63,741 nucleotides of DNA from JARYGU01 sp033795365 (GTDB taxonomy: Bacteria; Pseudomonadota; Alphaproteobacteria; Rhizobiales; Rhizobiaceae). The DNA lies in assembly GCA_033795365.1 (NCBI GenBank), contig JARYGU010000026.1, positions 1-63,741 of the forward strand, in the 5' to 3' direction. Each line of letters begins with the position of its first letter. The stretch's first letter is position 1. Made by a program: the position numbers and the translations under genes. Positions 41,941-51,186 of the stretch are shown piece by piece. Below the pieces are notes generated by a model. That model made no database searches. It had not been told where the DNA came from and saw only the letters and a list, made by a program, of their open reading frames with translations.

Positions 41941-41972
41941 AGGCCGGTCATGGTCGCCATGGCCGGCCTTTC
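41941..41972 (+). terminator. Intrinsic terminator after the phasin gene
   Basis: AGGCCGGTCATGG, 3-nt loop, CCATGGCCGGCCT: a 13-bp stem (one G-T pair) followed by TTTC. It starts 24 bases after the stop codon. Confidence 0.75.
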
Positions 41973-42135
41973 TGCGTCTTGCAGATGCCCGTCGCTCGTC
42001 AAACTCGCGTTATCCGCACAAATTTCGCTATTTCCTTCCCCTCCAGGCCGTTTATGATTGCGGTGCGGAACAGAGCACTTAAAATCGGGCGACGAACCAC
42101 TAGATATGACTGGTCTATGACGGCAACCATCGCCG

Positions 42136-42165
42136 TGCGGCATCCGTAGATGACAGGATGCCGCA
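42136..42165 (+). promoter_or_regulatory. Hairpin in the clpS leader
   Basis: TGCGGCATCC, 10-nt loop, GGATGCCGCA: a perfect 10-bp stem ending 19 bases before the clpS ATG, just ahead of the AAGGGAA ribosome-binding site. It may control translation or mRNA stability of clpS-clpA. Confidence 0.45.
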
Positions 42166-42184
42166 ATCAAGGGAATGAACACGA

Positions 42185-42535
42185 ATGACTGTGACACCGG
42201 TCCGATTGCAGAGCAGTGAAGGAAGCGGCGACACCCCCGGTCGCGGCACCTCCGTCATCACTCGCACGAAGCCGAAGACGAAGAAGCCGAGCCTCTACCG
42301 TGTCCTGCTTCTCAATGACGACTATACTCCCATGGAATTCGTGATCCACATTCTGGAGCGTTTTTTCCAGAAGGACCGCGAAGCGGCCACAAGGATCATG
42401 TTGCATGTGCATCATCACGGCGTAGGCGAGTGTGGCGTGTTCACCTACGAGGTTGCCGAAACCAAAGTGACACAGGTGATGGATTTCTCCCGCCAGCACC
42501 AGCATCCGTTGCAATGTGTCATGGAAAAGAAATGA
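42185..42535 (+). CDS. clpS: ATP-dependent Clp protease adaptor
   Basis: A 116-residue adaptor that delivers N-end-rule substrates to ClpA. An unstructured N-terminal part is followed by the conserved LLNDDYTPMEFVIHILERFF, VHHHGVGECGVFTYEVAETK and QHPLQCVMEKK. The D-D-Y-T-P segment with nearby His and Met forms the substrate pocket. It is 9 bp upstream of clpA. Confidence 0.95.
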   Translation: MTVTPVRLQSSEGSGDTPGRGTSVITRTKPKTKKPSLYRVLLLNDDYTPMEFVIHILERFFQKDREAATRIMLHVHHHGVGECGVFTYEVAETKVTQVMDFSRQHQHPLQCVMEKK

Positions 42536-42544
42536 GGAACGAAC

Positions 42545-45049
42545 GTGCCGACATTTTCGACTAGCCTTGAAAAGGCGCTGCACCAGGCACTGACATTTGC
42601 CAACGAGCGCCACCATGAATATGCGACGCTGGAGCATCTGCTTCTGGCGCTGATCGATGACGCGGATGCGGCGGCGGTCATGGGCGCGTGCAACGTCAAC
42701 CTCGAAGCGCTCCGCAAGACCGTCACCGATTACGTCGACAACGAACTCGCCAATCTCGTGACCGGTTATGAGGAGGACTCCAAGCCGACCTCCGGTTTCC
42801 AGCGCGTCATCCAGCGCGCGGTCATCCACGTCCAGTCTTCCGGCCGGGAAGAGGTGACGGGCGCCAATGTGCTCGTCGCGATTTTCGCGGAGCGCGAGAG
42901 CCATGCGGCCTATTTCCTGCAGGAGCAGGAGATGACGCGCTATGACGCGGTCAACTTCATCTCGCACGGCATCGGCAAGCGTCCGGGCTCCTCCGAAGCG
43001 CGCGCGGTTCGCGGCGCGGAGGATCAGGAAAACGAGCAGAAGCCGGCCCGCGGCAGCAGCAGCGAGGAAGAGGGGCCGAAGAAGCAGCAGGATGCCTTGT
43101 CCGCCTATTGCGTCAACCTCAACGAAAAGGCCAAGAACGGCAAGATCGACCCGCTGATCGGGCGTCATGCCGAGGTCAACCGCACGATCCAGGTTCTCTG
43201 CCGCCGCTCCAAGAACAACCCGCTCTATGTGGGTGATCCCGGTGTGGGCAAGACGGCGATCGCCGAGGGCCTCGCCAAGCGCATCATCGAGAAGAAGGTG
43301 CCCGAAGCTCTTCAGGACGCGACGATCTTTTCGCTCGACATGGGTACGCTGCTTGCCGGTACCCGCTATCGCGGTGACTTCGAGGAGCGGCTGAAGCAGG
43401 TCGTCAAGGAGCTCGAGGAATATCCGGGCGCGGTCCTTTTCATCGACGAGATCCACACGGTGATCGGTGCCGGCGCGACGTCGGGCGGCGCGATGGACGC
43501 ATCGAACCTTCTGAAGCCGGCGCTCTCCTCCGGGGCGATCCGCTGCATCGGCTCGACCACCTACAAGGAATATCGGCAGTTCTTCGAAAAGGACCGCGCG
43601 CTCGTGCGCCGGTTCCAGAAGATCGACGTCAACGAGCCGACGCTCGACGACGCGATCGAGATCATGAAGGGCCTCAAGCCCTATTTCGAGGAATATCACA
43701 AGCTGAAATATTCCAACGAGGCGATCAAGTCGGCCGTCGAGCTTTCGGCACGCTACATCAACGACCGCAAGCTGCCGGACAAGGCGATCGACGTGATCGA
43801 CGAGACCGGTGCCGCGCAGATGCTGCTTCCCGTCAGCAAGCGCCGCAAGCTGATCACCGAAAAGGAGATCGAGGCGACGATCGCGACGATGGCGCGTATC
43901 CCGCCGAAAACGGTGTCCAAGGACGACGAGACGGTTCTCGCCAATCTCGACAAGGAGCTTCGCTCGGTCGTCTATGGTCAGGATCTGGCCATCGAGGCGC
44001 TTGCCTCGGCGATCAAGCTAGCCCGGGCGGGGCTTCGCGAGCCGAACAAGCCGATCGGCTGCTATCTCTTCTCCGGCCCGACAGGCGTCGGCAAGACGGA
44101 GGTGGCAAAGCAGCTTGCGTCGTCTCTCGGCGTCGAGCTCCTGCGCTTCGACATGTCGGAATATATGGAGCGGCATACGGTCTCGCGCCTGCTCGGTGCG
44201 CCTCCCGGCTATGTCGGCTTCGACCAGGGCGGCCTTCTGACCGACGGCGTCGATCAGCATCCGCATTGCGTGCTGCTGCTCGACGAGATCGAGAAGGCGC
44301 ATCCGGACCTCTATAACATCCTGTTGCAGGTCATGGATCATGGCTCGCTCACCGACCATAACGGCAAGAAGATCGACTTCCGCAACGTCATCCTGATCAT
44401 GACGACCAACGCGGGCGCCTCGGATATGGCGAAGCCGGCGATCGGTTTCGGTTCGTCCAAGCGCGAAGGCGAGGACATGGAGGCGATCAACCGTCTGTTC
44501 ACGCCGGAATTCCGCAATCGCCTCGATGCGATCATCCCGTTCGGCTCGCTGCCGACACCGGTCATCCATCAGGTCGTGCAGAAGTTCGTCATGCAGCTCG
44601 AAACGCAGCTCGCAGAGCGCAACGTCACCTTCGACCTGCATCAGGATGCGATCGCCTGGTTGGCCGAGAAGGGCTATGACGAGAGGATGGGCGCCCGTCC
44701 GCTCGCCCGCGTCATACAGGAGAACATCAAGAAGAAGCTCGCCGACGAAATCCTCTTCGGCAAGCTGAAGAAGGGTGGCGTCGTACGCGTTTCGGTCGGG
44801 ACGAAGGAAGACGGCAGCAAGGGCATCGTCCTCGATGCCGTGCCGGAAACCGCGCCTATCAAACCGAAGGCGGAAATCACCACGCCTGCCCAGAAGCAGT
44901 CGAAGCCGAAGAAGGCCAAGGAAACGGTTTCGGCGACGGCATCTTCACCGCGCTCGCGGTCCCGCAAGCCATCCGAGGAACCAGCGGCTTCGGAAGACAA
45001 GGGTCCGCGCAAGGGCAGCACCGTGCCCAAGGTGCCGCGGAAGAAATAA
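42545..45049 (+). CDS. clpA: ATP-dependent Clp protease ATP-binding subunit
   Basis: An 834-residue AAA+ unfoldase for ClpP. An N-domain (TFSTSLEKALHQAL) is followed by D1 (Walker A GDPGVGKTA, Walker B VLFIDEIHT) and D2 (GPTGVGKTE, LLLDEIEKA). After the last folded segment (VVRVSVG) there is an added tail of about 75 residues rich in Lys, Pro, Ser and Glu, absent from the 758-residue E. coli protein. The substrate-loading loop residues and sensors look intact. It is coupled to clpS and ends in a terminator. Confidence 0.95.
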   Translation: MPTFSTSLEKALHQALTFANERHHEYATLEHLLLALIDDADAAAVMGACNVNLEALRKTVTDYVDNELANLVTGYEEDSKPTSGFQRVIQRAVIHVQSSGREEVTGANVLVAIFAERESHAAYFLQEQEMTRYDAVNFISHGIGKRPGSSEARAVRGAEDQENEQKPARGSSSEEEGPKKQQDALSAYCVNLNEKAKNGKIDPLIGRHAEVNRTIQVLCRRSKNNPLYVGDPGVGKTAIAEGLAKRIIEKKVPEALQDATIFSLDMGTLLAGTRYRGDFEERLKQVVKELEEYPGAVLFIDEIHTVIGAGATSGGAMDASNLLKPALSSGAIRCIGSTTYKEYRQFFEKDRALVRRFQKIDVNEPTLDDAIEIMKGLKPYFEEYHKLKYSNEAIKSAVELSARYINDRKLPDKAIDVIDETGAAQMLLPVSKRRKLITEKEIEATIATMARIPPKTVSKDDETVLANLDKELRSVVYGQDLAIEALASAIKLARAGLREPNKPIGCYLFSGPTGVGKTEVAKQLASSLGVELLRFDMSEYMERHTVSRLLGAPPGYVGFDQGGLLTDGVDQHPHCVLLLDEIEKAHPDLYNILLQVMDHGSLTDHNGKKIDFRNVILIMTTNAGASDMAKPAIGFGSSKREGEDMEAINRLFTPEFRNRLDAIIPFGSLPTPVIHQVVQKFVMQLETQLAERNVTFDLHQDAIAWLAEKGYDERMGARPLARVIQENIKKKLADEILFGKLKKGGVVRVSVGTKEDGSKGIVLDAVPETAPIKPKAEITTPAQKQSKPKKAKETVSATASSPRSRSRKPSEEPAASEDKGPRKGSTVPKVPRKK

Positions 45050-45068
45050 CGACAGGATGAGAGATGAA

Positions 45069-45094
45069 GCCGGGCGGGAAACTGCCCGGCTTTT
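45069..45094 (+). terminator. Intrinsic terminator after clpA
   Basis: GCCGGGC, 8-nt loop, GCCCGGC and TTTT: a perfect 7-bp GC stem, 20 bases after the clpA stop. It sits between clpA and the azlC start at 45118 and argues against the longer azlC frame that would begin upstream of it. Confidence 0.8.
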
Positions 45095-45117
45095 CTGTTG
45101 CCGCCCCGGAACTGCGA

Positions 45118-45855
45118 ATGAATGCCGAAGCAGAGATAGAGAAGAGGCCCGTCAGCCACTGGTTCGTGCTCGGCATGCGCGGCATCTTCAGCGTTCCGGC
45201 GGTGATCCTGATGCTGTCCTTCGTCGGCTTTGCGGCCTTCACCGCCGAGGCCGGCGTTCCGGCGGCACAGGTCATGTTCATGACAGGCGCGGTCTGGGCG
45301 CTTCCGGCCAAGGTCATCCTGGTCGGAAGCATGCTTTCCGGCGCGCATCTCGCCACTGCCTTCATCGCCGTGACGCTGTCTTCCGTGCGGCTGATGCCGA
45401 TGGTGGCGTCGCTCGTTCCCGAGATACGCACGTCGCGGACGCCGACATGGCTGCTGCTCGTGCTTTCGCATTTCGTGGCGATCACGGCATGGGTCTTCGC
45501 CATGGAGCGGGTGAAGGACGTCCCTCGTGAAGGCCGCGTCGCCTTCTTCGCCGGCTTCGGCGTAACGCTGACATCTGCGAATATCGTGCTGGTCGGTCTT
45601 GTCTACGGAGCGGTGTCCGAATTCCCGCCGATCGTCTCCGGCTGCCTGTTTTTTCTGACCCCGGTCTACTTCCTGACCTCCATATGGATCTCGGCACGCC
45701 ATCGCGTGATCTATTGGGCCCTCGGCATGGGTCTCGTGCTCGGCGCTTTCTTCTATCAGGTGGCTCCCGAGTTCGACATCCTGCTCGCCGGGATCGTCGG
45801 CGGCACGCTTGCCTGGGCGGGCGAACGTCATTTCCGCCGCGGCGGTGCGTCATGA
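45118..45855 (+). CDS. AzlC family branched-chain amino acid exporter subunit
   Basis: A 245-residue inner-membrane protein with six or more hydrophobic segments. The AzlC signature region MRGIFSVPAVILMLSFVGFAAFTAEAG is present near the N-terminus. With AzlD it is expected to export branched-chain amino acids or their analogues. I start it after the clpA terminator. Its stop overlaps the next gene by four bases (ATGA). Confidence 0.85.
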   Translation: MNAEAEIEKRPVSHWFVLGMRGIFSVPAVILMLSFVGFAAFTAEAGVPAAQVMFMTGAVWALPAKVILVGSMLSGAHLATAFIAVTLSSVRLMPMVASLVPEIRTSRTPTWLLLVLSHFVAITAWVFAMERVKDVPREGRVAFFAGFGVTLTSANIVLVGLVYGAVSEFPPIVSGCLFFLTPVYFLTSIWISARHRVIYWALGMGLVLGAFFYQVAPEFDILLAGIVGGTLAWAGERHFRRGGAS

Positions 45856-46193
45856 GCTTCGATGGCGTCTGGCCCTATGTCTTCATCGCCATTGCAGGAT
45901 GGATCGCGACGGACATCTGGCGCTGGCTCGGCGTGATCGCCGGCAACCGGATAGATGAGAGCTCCGAGACGTTGAACTGGGTGAGGGCGGTTGCGACCGC
46001 GCTCGTCGCCGCCGTCATCGTCAAGCTCATCCTCTATCCGACGGGCGTGCTGGAAGCCTCGCCGCTGTGGCTCAGGCTTGGTGCGATCGGTGCGGGGATC
46101 CTCGTGTTCTTCGCAAGCGGCCAGAAGCAGGTTCTCGGCATAGCTGCCGCCATCGGCTTTCTGGCGGCAGGACTTTCCTTCATAGGCATTTGA
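45852..46193 (+). CDS. AzlD family membrane protein
   Basis: A 113-residue protein with four hydrophobic segments (YVFIAIAGWIATDIWRW, VATALVAAVIVKLIL, LRLGAIGAGILVFFA, LGIAAAIGFLAAGLSF). It is the small partner of AzlC and is translationally coupled to it by an ATGA overlap. It is convergent with the HIT gene. Confidence 0.85.
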   Translation: MSFDGVWPYVFIAIAGWIATDIWRWLGVIAGNRIDESSETLNWVRAVATALVAAVIVKLILYPTGVLEASPLWLRLGAIGAGILVFFASGQKQVLGIAAAIGFLAAGLSFIGI

Positions 46194-46198
46194 AACGC

Positions 46199-46630
46199 TC
46201 AGCCTGCGAGGGCGGCCCTCAGCTTTTCGGCGTTGGCGGCAAGGACGCCCTGATCTTCCATCGTGCCGGAATGGGGTTTCAAGGGAACGCCTTCCGCACG
46301 CGGAATGACGTGGAAGTGGAGGTGATAGACGGTCTGGCCGGCAGCGGGTTCGTTGAACTGGATGATCGTCACGCCGTCCGCCTCGAATGCCCCTTTGGCC
46401 GCGACGGCGATTTTCTGCACGACGGGGATCAGCCGCGAGAGCGTCTGGGGGTCCGCGTCGAGGATGTTGCGCGAAGGCGCTTTCGGAACGACGAGCGTAT
46501 GGCCGTTCGCCTGCGGCATCACATCCATGAAGGCCAGCGTGTGCTCGTCCTCGTAGACCTTTTGGGAGGGAATTTCGCCGCGCAGGATCTTGGCGAAGAT
46601 ATTGTTCGGATCGTAGGTGCTGTTCGCCAT
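46199..46630 (-). CDS. HIT family nucleotide-binding hydrolase
   Basis: A 143-residue histidine-triad protein. The motif HLHFHVIP at about residue 97 gives the HxHxH catalytic triad, with KILRGEIPSQKVYED and HTLVVPK at the N-terminal half. Family members hydrolyse nucleoside phosphoramidates or dinucleoside polyphosphates. The ATG at 46630 precedes MANSTYDPNNIF, the usual family start. Confidence 0.92.
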   Translation of the reverse strand: MANSTYDPNNIFAKILRGEIPSQKVYEDEHTLAFMDVMPQANGHTLVVPKAPSRNILDADPQTLSRLIPVVQKIAVAAKGAFEADGVTIIQFNEPAAGQTVYHLHFHVIPRAEGVPLKPHSGTMEDQGVLAANAEKLRAALAG

Positions 46631-46668
46631 ATCTTTCTCCTCGTCATTGTTCCAGAGTCTCGCGAGGT

Positions 46669-47865
46669 TCAATCCTCGCCGGATGGTTCGTTTCCGCCCT
46701 TGCGGAAGGGGCTGTGTTCCGCCAGATATTCACCGGCTTCCTCCACTTCCAGCCGCTCGCGCTCGAGATAGTCCGCGACTGCCCGGCGTAGCCCCGGATG
46801 AGCGATGAAATGTGCCGAATGCGTCGTCACCGGCATATAGCCGCGCGCGAGCTTGTGTTCGCCCTGCGCACCGGCTTCGACCCGCTTCAGCCCCTTTGCT
46901 ATCGCGAAGTCGATGGCCTGATGGTAGCACACCTCGAAATGCAGGAACGGGTGGTCCTCGATGCAGCCCCAATGCCGTCCGAAAAGCGCATCCCCACCGA
47001 TGAAATTGATCGCGCCCGCTATGTAGCGGCCGGCGCGCTTCGCCATGACAAGCAGGATGTCGTCGGCCATGCGCTCGCCGATCAGCGAATAGAACCGCCG
47101 CGTGAGATAGGGACGACCCCATTTGCGTCCGCCGGTGTCCATGTAGAAGGCGAAGAACTGATCCCATATCGCTTCTGTGAGATCGCCGCCGGTCAGCCAG
47201 TCGATCGTGATCCCGTGCTCCACCGCGGCCCTTCGTTCCTTCCTCAGGGCTTTGCGCTTGCGCGAGGCGAGGGTCTCCAGAAAATCCTCGTGCGAGCCGT
47301 AACCCTGGTTGAGGAAGTGGAACTGCTGGTCCGTGCGATGGAGGAAGCCCGCATCTTCGAGGACCGCCATCTCGGCTTCCGGCGCGAAGGTCACATGGGC
47401 CGAAGAGACATTGTGCCGGAGAGCGAGCTCCTTCAATCCCGCCGCAAGGCCGCATTGTGTCGCTTGCGAATTCGTGCCGGTGCGAAAGAGCAGCCGCGGC
47501 CCGGTCGCCGGCGTGAAGGGAATGGATGATTGCAGCTTCGGATAGTAGCGCCCGCCGGCGCGTTCGAAGGCATCCGCCCAGCCGTGATCGAAGACATATT
47601 CGCCCTGGCTGTGATTCTTGAGATAGGCGGGCAGGGCTCCGAGCAGGCGGCCGCCCTCGCTTTCGAGCAGCAGATGCTGTCCGAGCCAGCCGGTCTCGGC
47701 GGTGGCCGAGCCCGATTCTTCCATTGCGGAAAGGAAAGCATGGCTGACGAAAGGATTGTGCGGTATGCCCGACTGGTCTTTCGCGGCACCGGAAAGGCAC
47801 GACCACTCCGCCGGCGATATGTCGGCAAAGCTCGTTTCTATCCTGATTTTCAGGGTATCCGTCAT
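46669..47865 (-). CDS. FemAB/GNAT-like protein (peptidogalycan biosynthesis type)
   Basis: A 398-residue cytoplasmic protein. The N-terminal part (IPHNPFVSHAFLSAMEESG) and the central blocks SRKRKALRKERRAA, TGGRKWGRPYLTRRFYSLI and FGRHWGCIEDHPFLHFEVCYHQAIDFAI fit the family often annotated as GNAT or peptidogalycan biosynthesis protein. Two related acyltransferase folds are implied. The substrate is unknown. It begins 3 bp after the GDPD gene ends and lies in a minus-strand run RidA-GDPD-this gene-HIT. Confidence 0.8.
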   Translation of the reverse strand: MTDTLKIRIETSFADISPAEWSCLSGAAKDQSGIPHNPFVSHAFLSAMEESGSATAETGWLGQHLLLESEGGRLLGALPAYLKNHSQGEYVFDHGWADAFERAGGRYYPKLQSSIPFTPATGPRLLFRTGTNSQATQCGLAAGLKELALRHNVSSAHVTFAPEAEMAVLEDAGFLHRTDQQFHFLNQGYGSHEDFLETLASRKRKALRKERRAAVEHGITIDWLTGGDLTEAIWDQFFAFYMDTGGRKWGRPYLTRRFYSLIGERMADDILLVMAKRAGRYIAGAINFIGGDALFGRHWGCIEDHPFLHFEVCYHQAIDFAIAKGLKRVEAGAQGEHKLARGYMPVTTHSAHFIAHPGLRRAVADYLERERLEVEEAGEYLAEHSPFRKGGNEPSGED

Positions 47866-47867
47866 CT

Positions 47868-48593
47868 TCAGGCGATCGGGATCTCGCGCGGATCGAACCC
47901 TTCGAAGGTCATCTGGTCCGCATATTCGAAGGTTGTCTTGAGGGCGGCCTCGTCCCTTACCGTCCAGGTGATGATCTTTCGGCCGAGCCTGCGTTCCTTC
48001 GCGATGAAGGGGTTCGGCAGATGGCCGTAGTGATATGAGATGAAGTCGAGGCCGAGCTGCATCGCCTCCTCGTGGGTGAAGAAATTCTCCGGCCGGTTGC
48101 CTTCCGCGGTCAGTCCGACCGGGCGTGGCGCTTCGAGTTCCTTGAGATCCTTGAGCAGCCAGTGATCGAAGCTCATCAGCGCGATCGGACCGGTGTAACC
48201 CTCGATCCGCTCCAGCACGTCGGCCGCAAAGCCCTCGTCGTCGCCCTTGCGGCCCTTGAGCTCGATGACCAGTGGCACGCGGCCATCGACGAGCTTCAGA
48301 AGCTGTGCGAGCGTTGGGATCCTGTCTGCCGTGCCCCCGACCGCGAGCATTCCGAGTTCCGCCGAGGTGCGGTCGCGCACGTCGCCGTTGATCGCGCAGA
48401 GCCGCCGCAGGTCGTCGTCGTGGAAGACGACCGGAACCCCGTCTGTCGCATATTGCAGGTCGCATTCTATCGCGAATCCGGCTTCTGCCGCCCGCGAAAA
48501 TGCCGAAAGCGTATTTTCCCAGACGGTCCGGTTCATGTCGTGATAGCCGCGATGCGCGATCGGCTGCGCGGTCAGCCAGTCGATGTCCTGCAT
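47868..48593 (-). CDS. Glycerophosphodiester phosphodiesterase family protein
   Basis: A 241-residue cytoplasmic TIM-barrel enzyme. The GDPD signatures are IAHRGYHDM (first catalytic His), ENTLSAFSRAAEAGFAIECDLQ (metal-binding Glu and Asp), VVFHDDDLRR (second His) and LVIELK. It cleaves glycerophosphodiesters to glycerol-3-phosphate and an alcohol. The ATG shares a base with the RidA stop codon (TGATG). Confidence 0.9.
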   Translation of the reverse strand: MQDIDWLTAQPIAHRGYHDMNRTVWENTLSAFSRAAEAGFAIECDLQYATDGVPVVFHDDDLRRLCAINGDVRDRTSAELGMLAVGGTADRIPTLAQLLKLVDGRVPLVIELKGRKGDDEGFAADVLERIEGYTGPIALMSFDHWLLKDLKELEAPRPVGLTAEGNRPENFFTHEEAMQLGLDFISYHYGHLPNPFIAKERRLGRKIITWTVRDEAALKTTFEYADQMTFEGFDPREIPIA

Positions 48594-49060
48594 CAGGCGA
48601 TTTCCATCATCGCGTCGATCTCGACGGCGGCGTTGAGCGGAAGGGCGGCCATGCCGACGGCTGCGCGCGCATGCTTGCCCGCCTCGCCGAGTGCTGCGGC
48701 AAGCAGGTTCGAAGCGCCGTTTATGACCAGGTGGTGCTCGACGAACTCTGGCGTAGACGCGACGAAGCCGTTGATCTTGATGATGCGCCGGATGCGGGAG
48801 AGGTCTCCCCCAAGCGCGGCCTTCGCCTGCGCGAGCAGGTTGATCGCGCAAAGCTCCGCCGCCTTCTGTCCTGCCGCTACGTCGACTGTTGTGCCGAGAT
48901 GGCCGGTGACGGCGATCTTGCCGTCGGCGATCGGCAGTTGCCCGGAAATATAGAGGACCGAACCGCTGATGACATAGGGAACGTAATTGGCTGCGGGTGC
49001 GGCAGCTTCGGGAAGCGCGTATCCGAGTTCCTTGATGCGGTCTTCGATCTCTGCGGACAT
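48593..49060 (-). CDS. RidA (YjgF/YER057c/UK114) family protein
   Basis: A 155-residue protein of the RidA superfamily. Typical segments are YVISGSVLYISGQLP, QKAAELCAINLLAQAKAALGG and the end AVGMAALPLNAAVEIDAM. The catalytic Arg of the RidA subfamily (in the R-x-x-x region near the C-terminus) is not obvious: the site reads HARAAVGM. It could thus be one of the Rid subfamilies other than canonical RidA imine deaminase. Coupled to the GDPD gene. Confidence 0.85.
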   Translation of the reverse strand: MSAEIEDRIKELGYALPEAAAPAANYVPYVISGSVLYISGQLPIADGKIAVTGHLGTTVDVAAGQKAAELCAINLLAQAKAALGGDLSRIRRIIKINGFVASTPEFVEHHLVINGASNLLAAALGEAGKHARAAVGMAALPLNAAVEIDAMMEIA

Positions 49061-49294
49061 TCGATATCTCCGTTTTTGGGACGCGGCTTTGCGGTTCATT
49101 GTGGACAAGAACCGTGAGCAAGCGCAACAATTCTGTTTGAAGAGGGGCGGTGCCGTCTTTGTACCGCGGTGGTTGCCGCTCCGATTGCCTTGATTGCGTT
49201 TTTGGCGGGGCGGGCGCCTTATCGGCAATTCGCGCCTCGCTTTTGCCGGAAGTCTTCATATAACATCGAGGACGAGTCCAACAGGAGAAAACGG

Positions 49295-50122
49295 ATGTTT
49301 CGCTCAAGCTTTGTCTCGGTCTCCATGGCCGCGGCATGTTTTGCCGGTTTCACGATCGCGGATGCATCTGCTGCGCCGGCAATCGGACTCACGCCGCATC
49401 GCGCCGTCTACGACCTCCAGCTCAAGGATGCGTCGGAACGCTCCGGCATCGCCGGCATGTATGGCCGCATGGTCTATGAATTCAACGGCAGCCCCTGCGA
49501 GGGTTATACGGTCAGCTTCCGCTTCGTGACCCAGGTGAATACCGGGGAGGAGACACGGCTTACCGATCAGCAGACCACGACATACGAAGACCTGAGGAAC
49601 AGGAATTTCCGCTTCCTCACCCGGTCCTTCACCGACGAAAAGCTCGACAAGGAAGTCCGCGGTTCGGCCCGGGACGACGACAAGGGCGTGAGCGTGGATC
49701 TGACCGCTCCGGATGCGAAACAGGTCGAACTCGCCGCCAGCCGCTTCCCGACGGAACATATGCTGGAAGTGATCGATCGCGCGAGAAAGGGAGAGAAATT
49801 CTTCGAGGCGCGCATCTTCGACGGCTCGGATTCCGGTGACAAGTCGCTGATGACGACGACGGTGCTCGGCAAGAAGGAAATGCCGGAAACGGGCGACATC
49901 GACGCGGACAAGGCCGGAAGCTTTTCGAAGCAGGCGTTCTGGCCGGTAACCATCGCCTATTACAACGACGATGCGAAAGGAGATGCGCTGCCGGTCTACC
50001 GCATGTCGTTCAAGCTCTACGAGAACGGCATCACCCGCGATCTGACAATGGATTACGGCGAGTTCGTGCTGACCGGCAAGCTCGCCAATCTGGAGGTTTT
50101 CAAGGTGCCGGAATGCAAATAG
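49295..50122 (+). CDS. eipB: EipB-type periplasmic envelope-integrity protein (DUF1849)
   Basis: A 275-residue protein. Starting at the ATG at 49295 (after AGGAGAA) it has a signal peptide MFRSSFVSVSMAAACFAGFTIADASA, then PAIGLTPHRAVYDLQLKD, the conserved start of the EipB family. Two Cys (GSPCEGY near 68 and the C-terminal VPECK) are positioned to form the disulfide seen in this family. In Brucella EipB supports cell-envelope integrity. The frame upstream of 49295 has no conserved features. Confidence 0.88.
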   Translation: MFRSSFVSVSMAAACFAGFTIADASAAPAIGLTPHRAVYDLQLKDASERSGIAGMYGRMVYEFNGSPCEGYTVSFRFVTQVNTGEETRLTDQQTTTYEDLRNRNFRFLTRSFTDEKLDKEVRGSARDDDKGVSVDLTAPDAKQVELAASRFPTEHMLEVIDRARKGEKFFEARIFDGSDSGDKSLMTTTVLGKKEMPETGDIDADKAGSFSKQAFWPVTIAYYNDDAKGDALPVYRMSFKLYENGITRDLTMDYGEFVLTGKLANLEVFKVPECK

Positions 50123-50329
50123 GCGGGCAATGGAAGGCTGAGCCGCCCGTTTCTGCAGCTTTTTGCCGTTTTGCCCTTGATTTACAGCAAGACTGCGGTT
50201 AAGGGCAGCGCATTCCACACGTGAGACATGGGATTGTCCGGGAGAAATCCGGACCGTTCCGCCGGTGGCAGGGCCGATGGGTCTTGCTGTTCGTCTTACG
50301 GAGGTTCAACCGGAAAAGGAGAAAAAGGC

Positions 50330-51094
50330 ATGGCATTGCCTGATTTCAGCATGCGCCAGCTTCTGGAAGCTGGTGTTCACTTCGGCCACCAGACCCACCG
50401 CTGGAACCCGAAGATGAAGCCGTACATCTTCGGCGACCGCAACAACGTTCACATCATCGATCTCGCTCAGACCGTCCCGATGCTGAGCCGTGCGCTGCAG
50501 GTCGTCAGCGATACGGTTGCCGGCGGCGGCCGCGTTCTCTTCGTCGGCACCAAGCGCCAGGCTTCGGAAATCATCGCCGACGCTGCCAAGCGTTCCGCCC
50601 AGTATTACGTCAATGCCCGCTGGCTCGGCGGCATGATGACCAACTGGAAGACGATTTCCAACTCGATCCAGCGCCTGCGCAAGCTCGACGAAATTCTGGG
50701 CTCGGAAGCTTCGGGCTTCACCAAGAAGGAGCGCCTGAACCTCGAGCGCGAGCGCGAGAAGCTTGAAAAGGCTCTCGGCGGTATCCGCGACATGGGTGGT
50801 ACGCCGGACCTGATGTTCATCATCGACACCAATAAGGAGTCGATCGCCATCCAGGAAGCCAAGCGTCTCGGCATCCCGGTCGTAGCGATCATTGATTCCA
50901 ACTGCGATCCGGACCTGATCGACTATGCGATCCCGGGCAATGACGACGCCTCGCGCGCGATCGCGCTTTACTGCGATCTCATCGCTCGTGCCGCCATCGA
51001 CGGTATTGCGCGTCAGCAGGGCGCTTCTGGCCGCGACCTCGGCGCTTCTTCGGAAGTCCCGGTCGAGCCGGCTCTGGAAGAAGCCGAAGCCTGA
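50330..51094 (+). CDS. rpsB: 30S ribosomal protein S2
   Basis: A 254-residue S2 protein. Signatures are SMRQLLEAGVHFGHQTHRWNPKM, NARWLGGMMTNWKTI and IPVVAIIDSNCDPDLIDYAIPGNDDA. The ATG at 50330 follows GGAGAAAAAGGC. A long leader (50123-50329) contains a GTCCGG/CCGGAC stem that could be a regulatory site. It is followed by a strong terminator before tsf. Confidence 0.97.
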   Translation: MALPDFSMRQLLEAGVHFGHQTHRWNPKMKPYIFGDRNNVHIIDLAQTVPMLSRALQVVSDTVAGGGRVLFVGTKRQASEIIADAAKRSAQYYVNARWLGGMMTNWKTISNSIQRLRKLDEILGSEASGFTKKERLNLEREREKLEKALGGIRDMGGTPDLMFIIDTNKESIAIQEAKRLGIPVVAIIDSNCDPDLIDYAIPGNDDASRAIALYCDLIARAAIDGIARQQGASGRDLGASSEVPVEPALEEAEA

Positions 51095-51142
51095 TAGGGG
51101 CGGGGAAAGCGGGCGCTGCCCCATTTCCCATGGATGATCAGG

Positions 51143-51186
51143 ACGAGGCCGTTCTTCACCGGAAGGTCGAACGGCCTCGTCTTTTT
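51143..51186 (+). terminator. Intrinsic terminator between rpsB and tsf
   Basis: ACGAGGCCGTTC, 14-nt loop, GAACGGCCTCGT, then CTTTTTC: a perfect 12-bp stem. It separates rpsB from tsf, which are usually co-transcribed, so it may attenuate partially. Confidence 0.75.

Noticed and set aside
45064..45117. A longer azlC start at 45064
   Set aside because: The added residues are encoded by the clpA terminator hairpin, so the ATG at 45118 is the better start.
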